64,000 nt of DNA from Alphaproteobacteria bacterium. GTDB lineage: Bacteria > Pseudomonadota > Alphaproteobacteria > Micropepsales > Micropepsaceae. Shown one piece after another: positions 45,191 through 54,788 of the stretch. Under the pieces are notes generated by a model. That model saw only the letters and a list, made by a program, of their open reading frames with translations, ran no database searches and had not been told where the DNA came from. The stretch is taken from positions 1 to 64,000 of the forward strand of contig JAFBAL010000046.1 in NCBI GenBank assembly GCA_019247845.1, given 5' to 3'. Positions within the stretch are counted from its first letter, which is position 1; every line of letters starts with the position of its first letter. Made by a program: the position numbers and the translations under genes.

Positions 45191-48100
45191 ATGGTGGACC
45201 GCAAACGGGCGGGCTTTGTGCATTTGCGGGTGAAGAGCGCCTATTCGCTGCTCGAAGGCGCGCTCCGCGCCAAGGAGCTCGCCAAGCTGGCGCAGGACTT
45301 CGCGATGCCGGCGGTCGCGATCACCGACGTCAACAACCTCTTCGGCACCTATGAGATCAGCGACGCGCTCGCCAAGGCGGGCGTCCAGCCCATCGTGGGC
45401 TGCCTGCTGTCGGTAGAGCTGGAAGAGGGCGCCGCGCCTGTTTCGCTGGGCACCCGCCGCAAGCCGCCCGCGCTGGCACTGCTGGTCAAGAACGACACGG
45501 GCTACCGCAACCTCACCAAGCTTTTGAGCGCGGCCTATCTCGGTGCCGAGCCGGGCGACTTCCCGCATGTGAAGCGCGCGATGCTGGCGGCGCATAGCGA
45601 GGGGCTGATCGCGCTGACCGGCGGGCCGGGCGGGCCGCTGAACCGGCTGATCGTGGACGGCCAGCCCGAGGCGGCGACGGCGCTGCTCGACGCGCTGGCG
45701 GCGATGTTCCCGCAGCACCTCTACATCGAGCTCCAGCGCCACGGTTTGGCCGAAGAGCGCGCGGCCGAGGACAGGCTGGTCGAGCTTGCCTACGGCCGGG
45801 GCCTGCCGCTGGTCGCGACCAACGACGTGCATTTCGGGCATGATAGCATGTACGAGGCGCATGACGCGCTGCTCTGCATCGCGGACGCGACCTTCGTGGG
45901 GCAGGAGGACCGCCGGCGGCTGACGCGCGAGCACCGCTTCAAGTCGCCGGCCGAGATGGCGGCACAGTTCGCCGACCTGCCCGAGGCGCTCGACAACACG
46001 ATCGAGATCGCGCGGCGCTGCGCCTTCCGGCCCAAGAAGCGCAATCCGATCCTGCCGCAGTTCATTCCCGAATCCGGCCGCACGCCGGAAGCTGAGATGC
46101 GCGCGCTGGCGGAAGAGGGTCTGGCCGCCAAGCTCGCCCAGCACGGCCGCCATGCCGAGGACCAGGTCTATACCGACCGGCTGAATTACGAGCTCGGCGT
46201 CATCGAGACGATGGGCTTCGCGGGCTACTTCCTGATCGTCTCGGACTTCATGAAATGGACGCGGGCGCAAGGCATTCCCGTGGGCTGCCGCGGCTCGGGC
46301 GCGACCTCGCTGGTGGCCTGGGCGCTCGACATTACCAATCTCGATCCGATCCGGTTCGGGTTGCTGTTCGAGCGCTTCTTGAATCCGGAGCGTATCTCGA
46401 TGCCGGACTTCGATATCGACTTCTGCCAGGAGCGGCGCGACGAGGTCGTGCGTTACGTGCGCGACAAATACGGCGCCGACCGCGTCGCGCACATCATCGC
46501 GCTCGGCTCGCTGCAGGCGCGCGCCGCGGTGCGCGACACCGGCCGCGTGCTGCAGATGCCGCTGGGTCTCGTCGACCGCATCGCCAAGCTCGTGCCCAAT
46601 CCCATCGGCGGCAAGACGGTGACCTTGAAGGAGGCGGTGGAAAGCGAGCCGCGCCTGCAGCAGATCGCCGAGGCCGAGCCGGTCGCCGAGAAGCTGTTCT
46701 CCATCGTCGAGAAGATCGAGGGCCTCTACCGCCACGCTTCCACCCATCCGGCGGGCGTGGTGATCGGCGACAAGCCGCTGGACGAAATTCTTCCGCTCTA
46801 CCGCGATCCGCGCTCCGAGATGCCGGTGACGCAGTTCGACTACGAGGACGCGGAGAAGGCGGGCCTCGTCAAGTTCGACTTCCTTGGCTTGAAGACGCTT
46901 ACCGTCATCGCCAAGGCGGAAGAGCTGCTCAGGAAGCGCGGCATCGAGATCGACGCGCAGAGCATCGACTTCGAAGACCGCCTGACCTACGAGATGCTGT
47001 CGCGCGGCGAGAGCGTCGGCGTGTTCCAGCTGGAAGGCCAGGGCATGCGCGATCTCCTGCGGCGCATGAAGCCCGACCGCATCCACGACCTCATCGCGCT
47101 CGTGGCGCTCTACCGCCCGGGCCCGATGGACTCGATCCCCAAATACATCGCGGTCAAGAACGGCAAGGAGCCGCCGGAATATCTCCATCCCGCGCTCGAG
47201 CCGATCCTGAAGGAGACCTTCGGCGTCATGACGTACCAGGAGGACGTCATGAACATCGCCCGCGTGCTGGGCGGCTATTCGCTCGGCGGCGCCGACCTGT
47301 TGCGCCGCGCGATGGGCAAGAAGATCAAGTCCGAGATGGACGTGCATCGCGAGCGCTTCGTCACCGGCGCGAAGAAGAACGGCGTCACCGAGGACGTCGC
47401 CGAGCAGATCTTCGAGCAGGCGGCGAAGTTCGCGGGCTACGGCTTCAACAAGGGCCACGCCGCGGCCTATGCCCAGGTCGCCTATCAGACGGCCTATTTG
47501 AAGGCCAATTATCCGGTCGAGTTCCTGGCCGCCTCGATGACGCTGGATATCGGCAATACCGACCGCCTCAACATCTTCCGGCAGGAGGCGCAGCGGCTGA
47601 ACGTCAAGGTGCTGCAGCCCGACATCAACCGTTCGGACGCGCCGTTTGCCTGCGACGCTTCCAAGAGCGAGATCTATTACGCGCTCGCCGCGGTCAAGGG
47701 CGTCGGCCGCCAGGCGATGGATCACGTCGTGGCCGAGCGCCTCGAGAACGGCCCGTTCCGCTCTCCGGCCGATTTCGCGCGCCGCGTCGATCCCAAGCTC
47801 GTCAACAAGCGCGCCTTCGAGAGCCTGGCGCGCGCCGGCGCCTTCGACGGCCTCAATCCCAACCGCCGGCAGATGGTCGAGTCCTCCGACATCCTGCTCT
47901 CCAGCGCCCAGCGCAACGCGCGCGAGCGCGAGAGCGGGCAGACGACGCTGTTCGGCGGCGCCTCCGAGGCCAAGGAAGAGGTCCGGTTGGCGCAGACCGT
48001 GGATTGGCCGACCCACGAGCGCTTGAGCGAGGAGTTCAGCGCCATGGGCTTCTATCTCTCCGGCCATCCGCTCGATTCCTATGCCGCGGCGCTGAAGCGG

Positions 48101-48628
48101 CTGGGGGCGGTGAGCTTCGCCTCGCTGCTCGAGGACCGCCGCCGCTCGGGCTTCAAAGCCGTGCTCGCCGGCACCATGATCAAGAAGCACGAACGGCGCA
48201 GCCGCAACGACCAGTCCTATGCCTTCGTGTCGTTCTCCGATGCCAGCGGCATGTTCGAGGTGATGCTGTTCCCCGAGGTGCTCGCGGCTTCGCGCCCGCT
48301 GCTCGAGGCGGGCAAGTCGGTGCTCGTCACCTGCAGCGCCGAATGGGACGGTGACGACCTCAAGCTGCGCGCCGCCTCGATCGCCGATCTCGATTCCGCA
48401 GCCGCCCAGGCGGGCGAGGGCCTGCGCATCCATATCGACAGCGAAGCGGCGCTCGGCCCCATCGCAGCCCAGCTCAAGGCGGCCGGCAAAGGCCTCGTCA
48501 CCCTGGTCGTGCCCGGCGCCGCGGGCGAAGAGGTCGAGATCGCGCTCCCCAAGCGCCATCTCGTCTCCACCGCGCTCAAGAACGCGATCAAGACGATGCC
48601 CGGCGTCGCGATGGTGGAGTCGGTTTAG
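45191..48628 (+). CDS. dnaE: DNA polymerase III subunit alpha
   Basis: 1145-aa replicative polymerase (C-family). The N-terminal PHP domain begins FVHLRVKSAYSLLEGALRAKEL with VAITDVNNLFG; the first metal-site His is kept (HLRV). The polymerase active site has GCRGSGATSLVAWAL and PDFDIDFCQERRDEVVRY with the two catalytic Asp, plus a helix-hairpin-helix and an OB-fold domain (FKAVLAGTMIKKHERRSR, FVSFSDASGMFEVMLF). Length is normal for DnaE1, so it is the main replicase, not the shorter DnaE2 of the mutasome. It ends 4 bp into the convergent aminotransferase gene. Confidence 0.98.
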   Translation: MVDRKRAGFVHLRVKSAYSLLEGALRAKELAKLAQDFAMPAVAITDVNNLFGTYEISDALAKAGVQPIVGCLLSVELEEGAAPVSLGTRRKPPALALLVKNDTGYRNLTKLLSAAYLGAEPGDFPHVKRAMLAAHSEGLIALTGGPGGPLNRLIVDGQPEAATALLDALAAMFPQHLYIELQRHGLAEERAAEDRLVELAYGRGLPLVATNDVHFGHDSMYEAHDALLCIADATFVGQEDRRRLTREHRFKSPAEMAAQFADLPEALDNTIEIARRCAFRPKKRNPILPQFIPESGRTPEAEMRALAEEGLAAKLAQHGRHAEDQVYTDRLNYELGVIETMGFAGYFLIVSDFMKWTRAQGIPVGCRGSGATSLVAWALDITNLDPIRFGLLFERFLNPERISMPDFDIDFCQERRDEVVRYVRDKYGADRVAHIIALGSLQARAAVRDTGRVLQMPLGLVDRIAKLVPNPIGGKTVTLKEAVESEPRLQQIAEAEPVAEKLFSIVEKIEGLYRHASTHPAGVVIGDKPLDEILPLYRDPRSEMPVTQFDYEDAEKAGLVKFDFLGLKTLTVIAKAEELLRKRGIEIDAQSIDFEDRLTYEMLSRGESVGVFQLEGQGMRDLLRRMKPDRIHDLIALVALYRPGPMDSIPKYIAVKNGKEPPEYLHPALEPILKETFGVMTYQEDVMNIARVLGGYSLGGADLLRRAMGKKIKSEMDVHRERFVTGAKKNGVTEDVAEQIFEQAAKFAGYGFNKGHAAAYAQVAYQTAYLKANYPVEFLAASMTLDIGNTDRLNIFRQEAQRLNVKVLQPDINRSDAPFACDASKSEIYYALAAVKGVGRQAMDHVVAERLENGPFRSPADFARRVDPKLVNKRAFESLARAGAFDGLNPNRRQMVESSDILLSSAQRNARERESGQTTLFGGASEAKEEVRLAQTVDWPTHERLSEEFSAMGFYLSGHPLDSYAAALKRLGAVSFASLLEDRRRSGFKAVLAGTMIKKHERRSRNDQSYAFVSFSDASGMFEVMLFPEVLAASRPLLEAGKSVLVTCSAEWDGDDLKLRAASIADLDSAAAQAGEGLRIHIDSEAALGPIAAQLKAAGKGLVTLVVPGAAGEEVEIALPKRHLVSTALKNAIKTMPGVAMVESV

Positions 48629-49797
48629 CGCACCGCCTTCGCGATCCTGACGAGACCTTCGCGCAGCCGCTCCTGGTCCTGCGCGAAGCAGATGCGGATA
48701 TAGGAATCGCTCTCGGGATCGCCCGGCGCGAAGGCCGAGCCGGGGGCCACGCCGACGCGGGCGCGCAGCAGAAGCTCTTCCGAGAAGGCCAGGCTGTTCG
48801 TCATGCCGTCGATCTTGAGGAAGCCGTAGAACGCGCCTTCGGGCCGCATCCAGCGCACGCGGTTCTGGCCGTCGATGAAGGCCTGCACCACGTCGCGGCC
48901 CCTGCGGCAGCGTTCGAGCATTTCGGCGCGGAACGCGTCGCCCTCGGGCGAGAGCGCGGCGATGGCGCCGTATTGCGCGAAGCTCGTAGGCCCCGTGTTG
49001 TTGGCGATGGTGATCACCTTCATCGCGGAGTCGAGGCTCCTGGGATGCACCAGCCAGCCGATGCGCCAGCCCGTCATCGCCCAGGGTTTGGAGAACGAGT
49101 TGATCACGAACAGGTTGTCGTTCTCTTCCGCGATCTGAAGGAAGGACGGCGCGTGCTTCGAGCCGTCGAACACCAAGGTGCCATAGACCTCGTCGGCGAT
49201 GATGGCGATGTCGCGACGGCGCGCGAAGTCGAGCAGGGCGCGCTGCTCGTCGGCGGTCATCACCCAGCCCGTCGGATTGCCCGGCGAGCAGACGAAGATC
49301 GCCTTGGTGCGCGCGTCGCATTGCGCGAACAGCCGCTCGAGGTCGAGGTGCCAGCGCCCGGCGCTCCAATCCTCGGCGAGGCGCGCGAAGCGGACCTCGG
49401 CGCCGACCACGGTCGCGGCCTCGAAGGCGCTCGGCCAGATCGGCGAGACGATGACGACGTTGTCGCCGGTCTCGACCAGGCATTGCAGCGCGGTGACGAT
49501 GGCGAGTGTCGCCGCACCCGGGATCGAGATGCGCTCCACCGCGATGTCGGCGCCGACGGTGCGCTTGTGGAAGTCGCTCAGGGCCTGGCGCAGGGGCAGA
49601 ATGCCGCGCTGGCCGCTATAGAAGGTCTTGCCGTCGTCCAGCGCCCGCTTGGCGGCGTCTGAGATGAACTTGGGCGTGACCAGGTCGCTCTCGCCGAACC
49701 ACAGCGGGATGATGTCCGGATCGCCCAGGCCCAGCCCCGCCACCTGGGCGATACCGTTGACGTCGAGGTTCTGGACCGTGCGGCGGATGGGGCTCAT
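48625..49797 (-). CDS. PLP-dependent aminotransferase, class I/II
   Basis: 390-aa fold-type I aminotransferase of the AspC-like class I family. The PLP lysine is in [29 protein letters not shown] (the Asn that binds PLP), [14 protein letters not shown] (Asp and Tyr) and RICFAQ (the carboxylate-binding Arg) are all present. The N-terminus ([32 protein letters not shown]) fits soluble amino-acid or keto-acid transaminases; the exact substrate cannot be told. It is convergent with dnaE and divergent from the rpsB cluster. Confidence 0.9.
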   Translation of the reverse strand: MSPIRRTVQNLDVNGIAQVAGLGLGDPDIIPLWFGESDLVTPKFISDAAKRALDDGKTFYSGQRGILPLRQALSDFHKRTVGADIAVERISIPGAATLAIVTALQCLVETGDNVVIVSPIWPSAFEAATVVGAEVRFARLAEDWSAGRWHLDLERLFAQCDARTKAIFVCSPGNPTGWVMTADEQRALLDFARRRDIAIIADEVYGTLVFDGSKHAPSFLQIAEENDNLFVINSFSKPWAMTGWRIGWLVHPRSLDSAMKVITIANNTGPTSFAQYGAIAALSPEGDAFRAEMLERCRRGRDVVQAFIDGQNRVRWMRPEGAFYGFLKIDGMTNSLAFSEELLLRARVGVAPGSAFAPGDPESDSYIRICFAQDQERLREGLVRIAKAVR

Positions 49798-49908
49798 GCA
49801 CCCGGGTTAGCACACCTTTTTGGGGCCTGAAAACCGCTCAAATGCAGGGCAGGATTGCAGGGATTGCCCGGGCCGGCGCCTGCGGTTTTGTCGAGGCCGG
49901 TCCACGGG

Positions 49909-49937
49909 TTGCCAATCCCGCCCCCACCCCCTATAAG
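49909..49937 (+). promoter_or_regulatory. Promoter of the rpsB-tsf operon
   Basis: TTGCCA (49909-49914), 17 bp, TATAAG (49932-49937). The segment 49929-49941 (CCCTATAAGCCGC) is identical to the tRNA-Val promoter at 3479-3491, including the GC-rich discriminator. Transcription would start near 49944 and leave a leader of about 110 nt. Confidence 0.65.
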
Positions 49938-49943
49938 CCGCGC

Positions 49944-50054
49944 CATCTCGCACGCGCGGGTGGGTTTCGAGAGGGTGTTCCTCACGTCCCCGTCCGGTGG
50001 CTTCTCAGGAAGTTAGCCCGCGCGTCTGGCCAACCGGTAAAGGAGACTGCCCCA
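49944..50054 (+). promoter_or_regulatory. Structured rpsB leader
   Basis: ACGCGCGGG (49952-49960) pairs exactly with CCCGCGCGT (50017-50025), enclosing 56 nt, and leaves AGGAG (50041-50045) and the ATG free downstream. Ribosomal protein S2 represses its own rpsB-tsf mRNA in other bacteria, so this leader is a candidate for S2 binding. No other gene lies in 49798-50054. Confidence 0.4.
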
Positions 50055-50846
<792 letters not shown>

Positions 50847-50894
50847 ATCGCGAGCGCCCGGCCTCAAGCCTCATTTCAATTTCGGAGACGTAAG

Positions 50895-51815
50895 ATGTCG
50901 AACATCACCGCGAGCATGGTGAAGGACCTGCGCGACAAGACCGGCGCCGGCATGATGGACTGCAAGGCGGCGCTGGCCGAGACGGCCGGCGACATGGAAG
51001 CCGCCATCGACTGGCTGCGCAAGAAGGGCCTGTCCAAGGCCGCCAAGAAGGCCGGCCGCGTCGCCGCGGAAGGCCTGGTCGGCGTCGCGGCGCAGGACAA
51101 TGTCGGCGCGCTGGTCGAGGTCAACGCCGAGACCGACTTCGTCGCGCGCAACGACGAGTTCAAGATCTTCGTGAAGGACGCCGCCGACGCCGCGCTGAAG
51201 GCCGAGGGCGACCTGGAAAAGCTTCTCGCCCATCCGGCGGCGGAAGGCTCGATGAAGGACCGCCTGACCGCGCTCGTCGCCAAGATCGGCGAGAACATGA
51301 GCGTGCGCCGTGCCGTGATGCTCGGCGTCGAAGAAGGCGTGGTTGCGACTTATGTGCACAATGCCGCGTCGCCCGAGCTCGGCAAGATCGGCGTGCTGGT
51401 CGCGCTCAAGTCGTCGGCCGACAAGGCGAAGCTCGCAGCGCTCGGCAAGCAGATCGCGATGCATGTCGCCGCCGCCGCCCCTCTGGCGCTGACGCCCGAG
51501 CACCTGCCCAAAGAGGTCGTCGACCGCGAGCGTACGGTCCAGGCCGATATCGCGCGCCAGTCCGGCAAGCCCGAGAACGTCATCGAGAAGATGCTCGAAG
51601 GCCGCATGCGCAAGTTCTACGAGGAATCGGTGCTGCTCTCGCAGACCTTCGTCATCGACGGCGAGACCCAGATCTCCAAGGTGATCGAGAAGGCGTCGAA
51701 GGACTTTGGCAGCCCGGTCGCGATCGAGGGCTTCGTCCGCTTCCAGGTGGGCGAGGGCATCGAGAAGGCCGACAGCGACTTCGCCGACGAAGTCAGTAAG
51801 ATGGCGGGGAACTGA
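50895..51815 (+). CDS. tsf: Translation elongation factor Ts
   Basis: 306-aa guanine-nucleotide exchange factor for EF-Tu. The N-terminal UBA-like domain has MVKDLRDKTGAGMMDCKAAL, and the Tu-binding motif TDFVARN is preserved (usual TDFVAKN). A C-terminal dimerisation domain completes it (EGFVRFQVGEGIEK). A GGAG lies 9 nt before ATG 50895. pyrH begins 15 bp after it. Confidence 0.98.
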   Translation: MSNITASMVKDLRDKTGAGMMDCKAALAETAGDMEAAIDWLRKKGLSKAAKKAGRVAAEGLVGVAAQDNVGALVEVNAETDFVARNDEFKIFVKDAADAALKAEGDLEKLLAHPAAEGSMKDRLTALVAKIGENMSVRRAVMLGVEEGVVATYVHNAASPELGKIGVLVALKSSADKAKLAALGKQIAMHVAAAAPLALTPEHLPKEVVDRERTVQADIARQSGKPENVIEKMLEGRMRKFYEESVLLSQTFVIDGETQISKVIEKASKDFGSPVAIEGFVRFQVGEGIEKADSDFADEVSKMAGN

Positions 51816-51830
51816 CTCTAGGATTCGTCG

Positions 51831-52550
51831 ATGCCAGACCAGCCCAAATACGCCCGGGTCCTGCTCAAGGTCTCCGGCGAAGCGTTGATGGGCGACACGT
51901 CCTACGGCATCGATCTCGGCACCGTCGAGCGCATCGCCGACGACGTGAAGCTGGCGGTCGATGCCGGCAAGCAGATCTGCATGGTGATCGGCGGCGGGAA
52001 CATCTTCCGTGGGCTCTCCGCCGCCGCCAAGGGCATCGAGCGGGCGACCGCCGACTACATGGGCATGCTGGCCACGGTGATGAACGCGCTCGCCATGCAG
52101 GCGGCGCTGGAGCGCATCGACGTCCCCTGCCGGGTGCAGTCGGCCATCCCCATGGCCTCGGTCTGCGAGCCGTATATCCGCCGGGTCGCCATCCGCCATA
52201 TGGAGAAGGGCCGGGTGGTGATCTTCGCCGCGGGCACCGGCAATCCGTTCTTCACCACCGACACCGCGGCAGCGCTGCGCGCGGCCGAGATGGGCTGCGA
52301 CGCGCTGCTCAAGGGCACCCAAGTTGACGGCGTCTACAGCGCCGACCCGAAAAAGGTGCCCGACGCCGAACGTTTCGAATCGTTAAGCTATCACGAGGTC
52401 TTATCGCGCGATCTTCAGGTGATGGATGCCTCGGCCATCAGCCTTTCGCGTGAAAACCGCATCCCGATCCTGGTATTCTCGATCCACGACCGGGGAGCGC
52501 TGGCGGCAGTGCTGCGAGGCGAGGGCCGTGCGACGATTATTGGTGGTTAG
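51831..52550 (+). CDS. pyrH: Uridylate kinase (UMP kinase)
   Basis: 239-aa hexameric kinase that makes UDP from UMP in pyrimidine nucleotide synthesis. Motifs: [20 protein letters not shown] (ATP), [12 protein letters not shown] (phosphate loop), [20 protein letters not shown] (UMP) and [18 protein letters not shown]. It belongs to the amino-acid kinase fold, unlike eukaryotic UMP kinases. The frr gene follows after 37 bp, as in most bacteria. Confidence 0.98.
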   Translation: MPDQPKYARVLLKVSGEALMGDTSYGIDLGTVERIADDVKLAVDAGKQICMVIGGGNIFRGLSAAAKGIERATADYMGMLATVMNALAMQAALERIDVPCRVQSAIPMASVCEPYIRRVAIRHMEKGRVVIFAAGTGNPFFTTDTAAALRAAEMGCDALLKGTQVDGVYSADPKKVPDAERFESLSYHEVLSRDLQVMDASAISLSRENRIPILVFSIHDRGALAAVLRGEGRATIIGG

Positions 52551-52587
52551 GGCATCGGCGGCTGATCCGGCTTTCCAAGAGGACGAC

Positions 52588-53148
52588 ATGGCAGATACCT
52601 ATAGCAAGGACGAGCTGAACCGGCGCATGAACGGCGCGGTGACGACGCTCAAGCAGGAGTTCTCGGGCCTGCGCACCGGCCGCGCCAGCCCGGCGCTGCT
52701 CGACCCCGTGGTGGTCGATGCCTATGGCCAGCAGATGTCGATCAACCAGGTCGGGACCATCTCGACGCCCGAGCCGCGCATGCTCACCGTCCAGGTCTGG
52801 GACAAGGGTCTGGCCAAGGCGGTGGACAAGGCGATCCGCGACGCCGGCCTCGGCCTCAATCCGCAGATGGACGGCCAGCTTTTGCGAATCCCGATCCCCG
52901 AGCTCAACGCCGAGCGCCGCAAGGAGCTCGCCAAGCTTGCCGCCAAATACGCCGAACAGGCGCGCGTCGCGGTGCGCAACGTCCGGCGCGACGGCATGGA
53001 GCTCCTGAAAAAGCTCGAAAAGGACCACAAGATCGGCCAGGACGAGCATCATTCCAAGGGCGACGAATTGCAGAAGCTGACCGACGCCCACATAAAAGAG
53101 ATCGACCAGGCGCTCCACGGCAAGGAGCAGGAAATCACCCAGGTGTAG
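52588..53148 (+). CDS. frr: Ribosome recycling factor
   Basis: 186-aa two-domain tRNA mimic that, with EF-G, splits post-termination ribosomes. Recognised by [30 protein letters not shown]-like start of domain II (here [21 protein letters not shown]), [18 protein letters not shown] and [21 protein letters not shown]. Length is normal. ATG 52588 has AGAGGA 8-13 nt upstream; the in-frame extension upstream lies over pyrH. uppS follows after 48 bp. Confidence 0.98.
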   Translation: MADTYSKDELNRRMNGAVTTLKQEFSGLRTGRASPALLDPVVVDAYGQQMSINQVGTISTPEPRMLTVQVWDKGLAKAVDKAIRDAGLGLNPQMDGQLLRIPIPELNAERRKELAKLAAKYAEQARVAVRNVRRDGMELLKKLEKDHKIGQDEHHSKGDELQKLTDAHIKEIDQALHGKEQEITQV

Positions 53149-53196
53149 ACTGAGTTGTAGACCGGGAACCAATGGACCGGGAGCCAGGAGTACAGG

Positions 53197-53937
53197 TTGA
53201 CCAAAGCCGCAATGCCCGACGCCCAAGGCCTTCCACGCCACGTCGCCATCATCATGGACGGCAACGGACGCTGGGCGCGCAAGCGTCACCTGCCCAGGCA
53301 GGCGGGGCACGTGGCGGGCGTGGCCGCGGTGCGCGAGGTGGTGCGTACCGCGACCGATGCGGGGCTTCAGAACCTGACCCTCTATGCCTTCAGCTCCGAG
53401 AACTGGAAGCGGCCGCCGACCGAGGTGGGCGCATTGATGGGCCTGTTCCGGCTCTATTTCAGGAACGACATCGACGAGATCGTGGCGCGCAACGTCCGTG
53501 TACGCATCATCGGCAACCGCTCGCGCGTGGCCGGCGACATCCGCGAGATGATCGAAGAGATGGAGAAGCGCACCGTCGCGGGTACCGGCCTGAACCTCAC
53601 CTTCGCCTTCGACTATGGCGGTCAGGAAGAGATCGCCGCTGCCGCGCGCGAGCTCGCCCGCGCCGCAAAGGAAGGACGCTTGGATCCCGAGACCATCACG
53701 CCGGAGCTGTTCGCCACGCGGCTCTTCACCAGCGGGCTGCCCGAGCCCGACCTCGTCATCCGCACCAGCGGCGAGCGGCGGATGAGCAACTTCCTGCTCT
53801 GGCAGTCGGCTTACGCGGAGCTGCTTTTCGTCGATACGCTATGGCCCGATTTCTCGCCGGAGAAGTTCCTCGAGGCGCTCGGTCAGTTCGCCCATCGCGA
53901 GCGTCGTTTCGGCTCGCTGCCGGAAGCCGTCGCGTGA
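53197..53937 (+). CDS. uppS: Undecaprenyl diphosphate synthase (cis-prenyltransferase)
   Basis: 246-aa enzyme that adds isoprene units in cis to farnesyl-PP to make the C55 lipid carrier for peptidoglycan. Motifs: HVAIIMDGNGRWARKR (catalytic Asp), FSSENWKRP, and LVIRTSGERRMSNFLLWQSAYAELLF with the IPP-binding Arg/Ser. TTG 53197 is the start, with AGGAG 6 nt upstream; MPDAQG at 53212 is an alternative. The stop overlaps the cdsA GTG by 4 bp. Confidence 0.96.
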   Translation: MTKAAMPDAQGLPRHVAIIMDGNGRWARKRHLPRQAGHVAGVAAVREVVRTATDAGLQNLTLYAFSSENWKRPPTEVGALMGLFRLYFRNDIDEIVARNVRVRIIGNRSRVAGDIREMIEEMEKRTVAGTGLNLTFAFDYGGQEEIAAAARELARAAKEGRLDPETITPELFATRLFTSGLPEPDLVIRTSGERRMSNFLLWQSAYAELLFVDTLWPDFSPEKFLEALGQFAHRERRFGSLPEAVA

Positions 53938-54788
53938 GCGCGCGCACCGCTCCGATGAAGGCGCATCGCGAGGTGAGGCCGCTGTCGCATTGGATCGCGC
54001 GTCCGCTGTTCGGCGTGCTGCTGGCGGCGCTGGCGGTCGAGGCCGATTTCGGCGGGCCTGAGTATTTCGCGCTGTTCATCGGCGCCGGCGCGGCGCTGGG
54101 CGTGCGCGAGTGGCACCGCATGGTGGCGAGCGGCCCGCGCCTGTCCGAAACCTTGCTCTCGGGGGCCACCGTGCTTGCGGCTTTGGCGGTCGTGACCCTG
54201 TGGCCGGGAGCCTGGTACGCCTGGGCGATCATCGGCCTCGGCGCGACGCTGGTCGTGGTGCTGGCGGCGCTGCGCGGACACAGCGCGTTCTGGCAGGGCC
54301 TTGGCGCCGTCTATATCGGTGTGCCTGCCGTGGCGCTGGTGATGAGCCGCGCGCTCCCCGTCAACGGGGCGTTCCTGATCATCGGCTTGTTTCTCGCGGT
54401 CTGGGCGACCGATACGGGCGCGCTCGTCGCGGGCAAACTGATCGGCGGCCCCAAGCTCGCGCCCGTGCTTTCGCCCAACAAGACCTGGTCGGGCACCCTG
54501 GGCGGCATCGCCGCGGCGGCCGCGGTCGAAGCCGTGTACGTGGGATTGCTCGGCGGAACCGCCTGGCGCGCGGCGGTCTACGGGGCGGGACTCGCGATCG
54601 TGGCGCATGCGGGCGACCTCTTCGAATCCCTCGTCAAGCGGCGGTTCCACCGCAAGGACAGCGGCACGATGATTCCCGGACATGGCGGCGTGCTCGACCG
54701 CATCGACTCCATGCTGGCTGCGGCGCTGGGCGTCGCGGTGATGGTGCTCGTCTTCCACGCCGATCCCTTGTTCGGAGCGCGGCCATGA
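53934..54788 (+). CDS. cdsA: Phosphatidate cytidylyltransferase
   Basis: 284-aa membrane enzyme that makes CDP-diacylglycerol from phosphatidate and CTP, the branch point of phospholipid synthesis. About eight hydrophobic segments occur. The CdsA signature is at the C-terminal end: GDLFESLVKRRFHRKDSGTMIPGHGGVLDRIDS, with the metal-binding Asp residues and the KD pair. GTG 53934 overlaps uppS; ATG 53955 is possible. The stop overlaps dxr. Confidence 0.95.
   Translation: MSARTAPMKAHREVRPLSHWIARPLFGVLLAALAVEADFGGPEYFALFIGAGAALGVREWHRMVASGPRLSETLLSGATVLAALAVVTLWPGAWYAWAIIGLGATLVVVLAALRGHSAFWQGLGAVYIGVPAVALVMSRALPVNGAFLIIGLFLAVWATDTGALVAGKLIGGPKLAPVLSPNKTWSGTLGGIAAAAAVEAVYVGLLGGTAWRAAVYGAGLAIVAHAGDLFESLVKRRFHRKDSGTMIPGHGGVLDRIDSMLAAALGVAVMVLVFHADPLFGARP

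Noticed and set aside
45080..49483. A 1467-codon minus-strand open frame across dnaE
   Set aside because: It is the antisense shadow of dnaE and overlaps the aminotransferase in another frame; composition is Arg/Leu/Gly-rich with no domain, as expected of GC-rich antisense frames.
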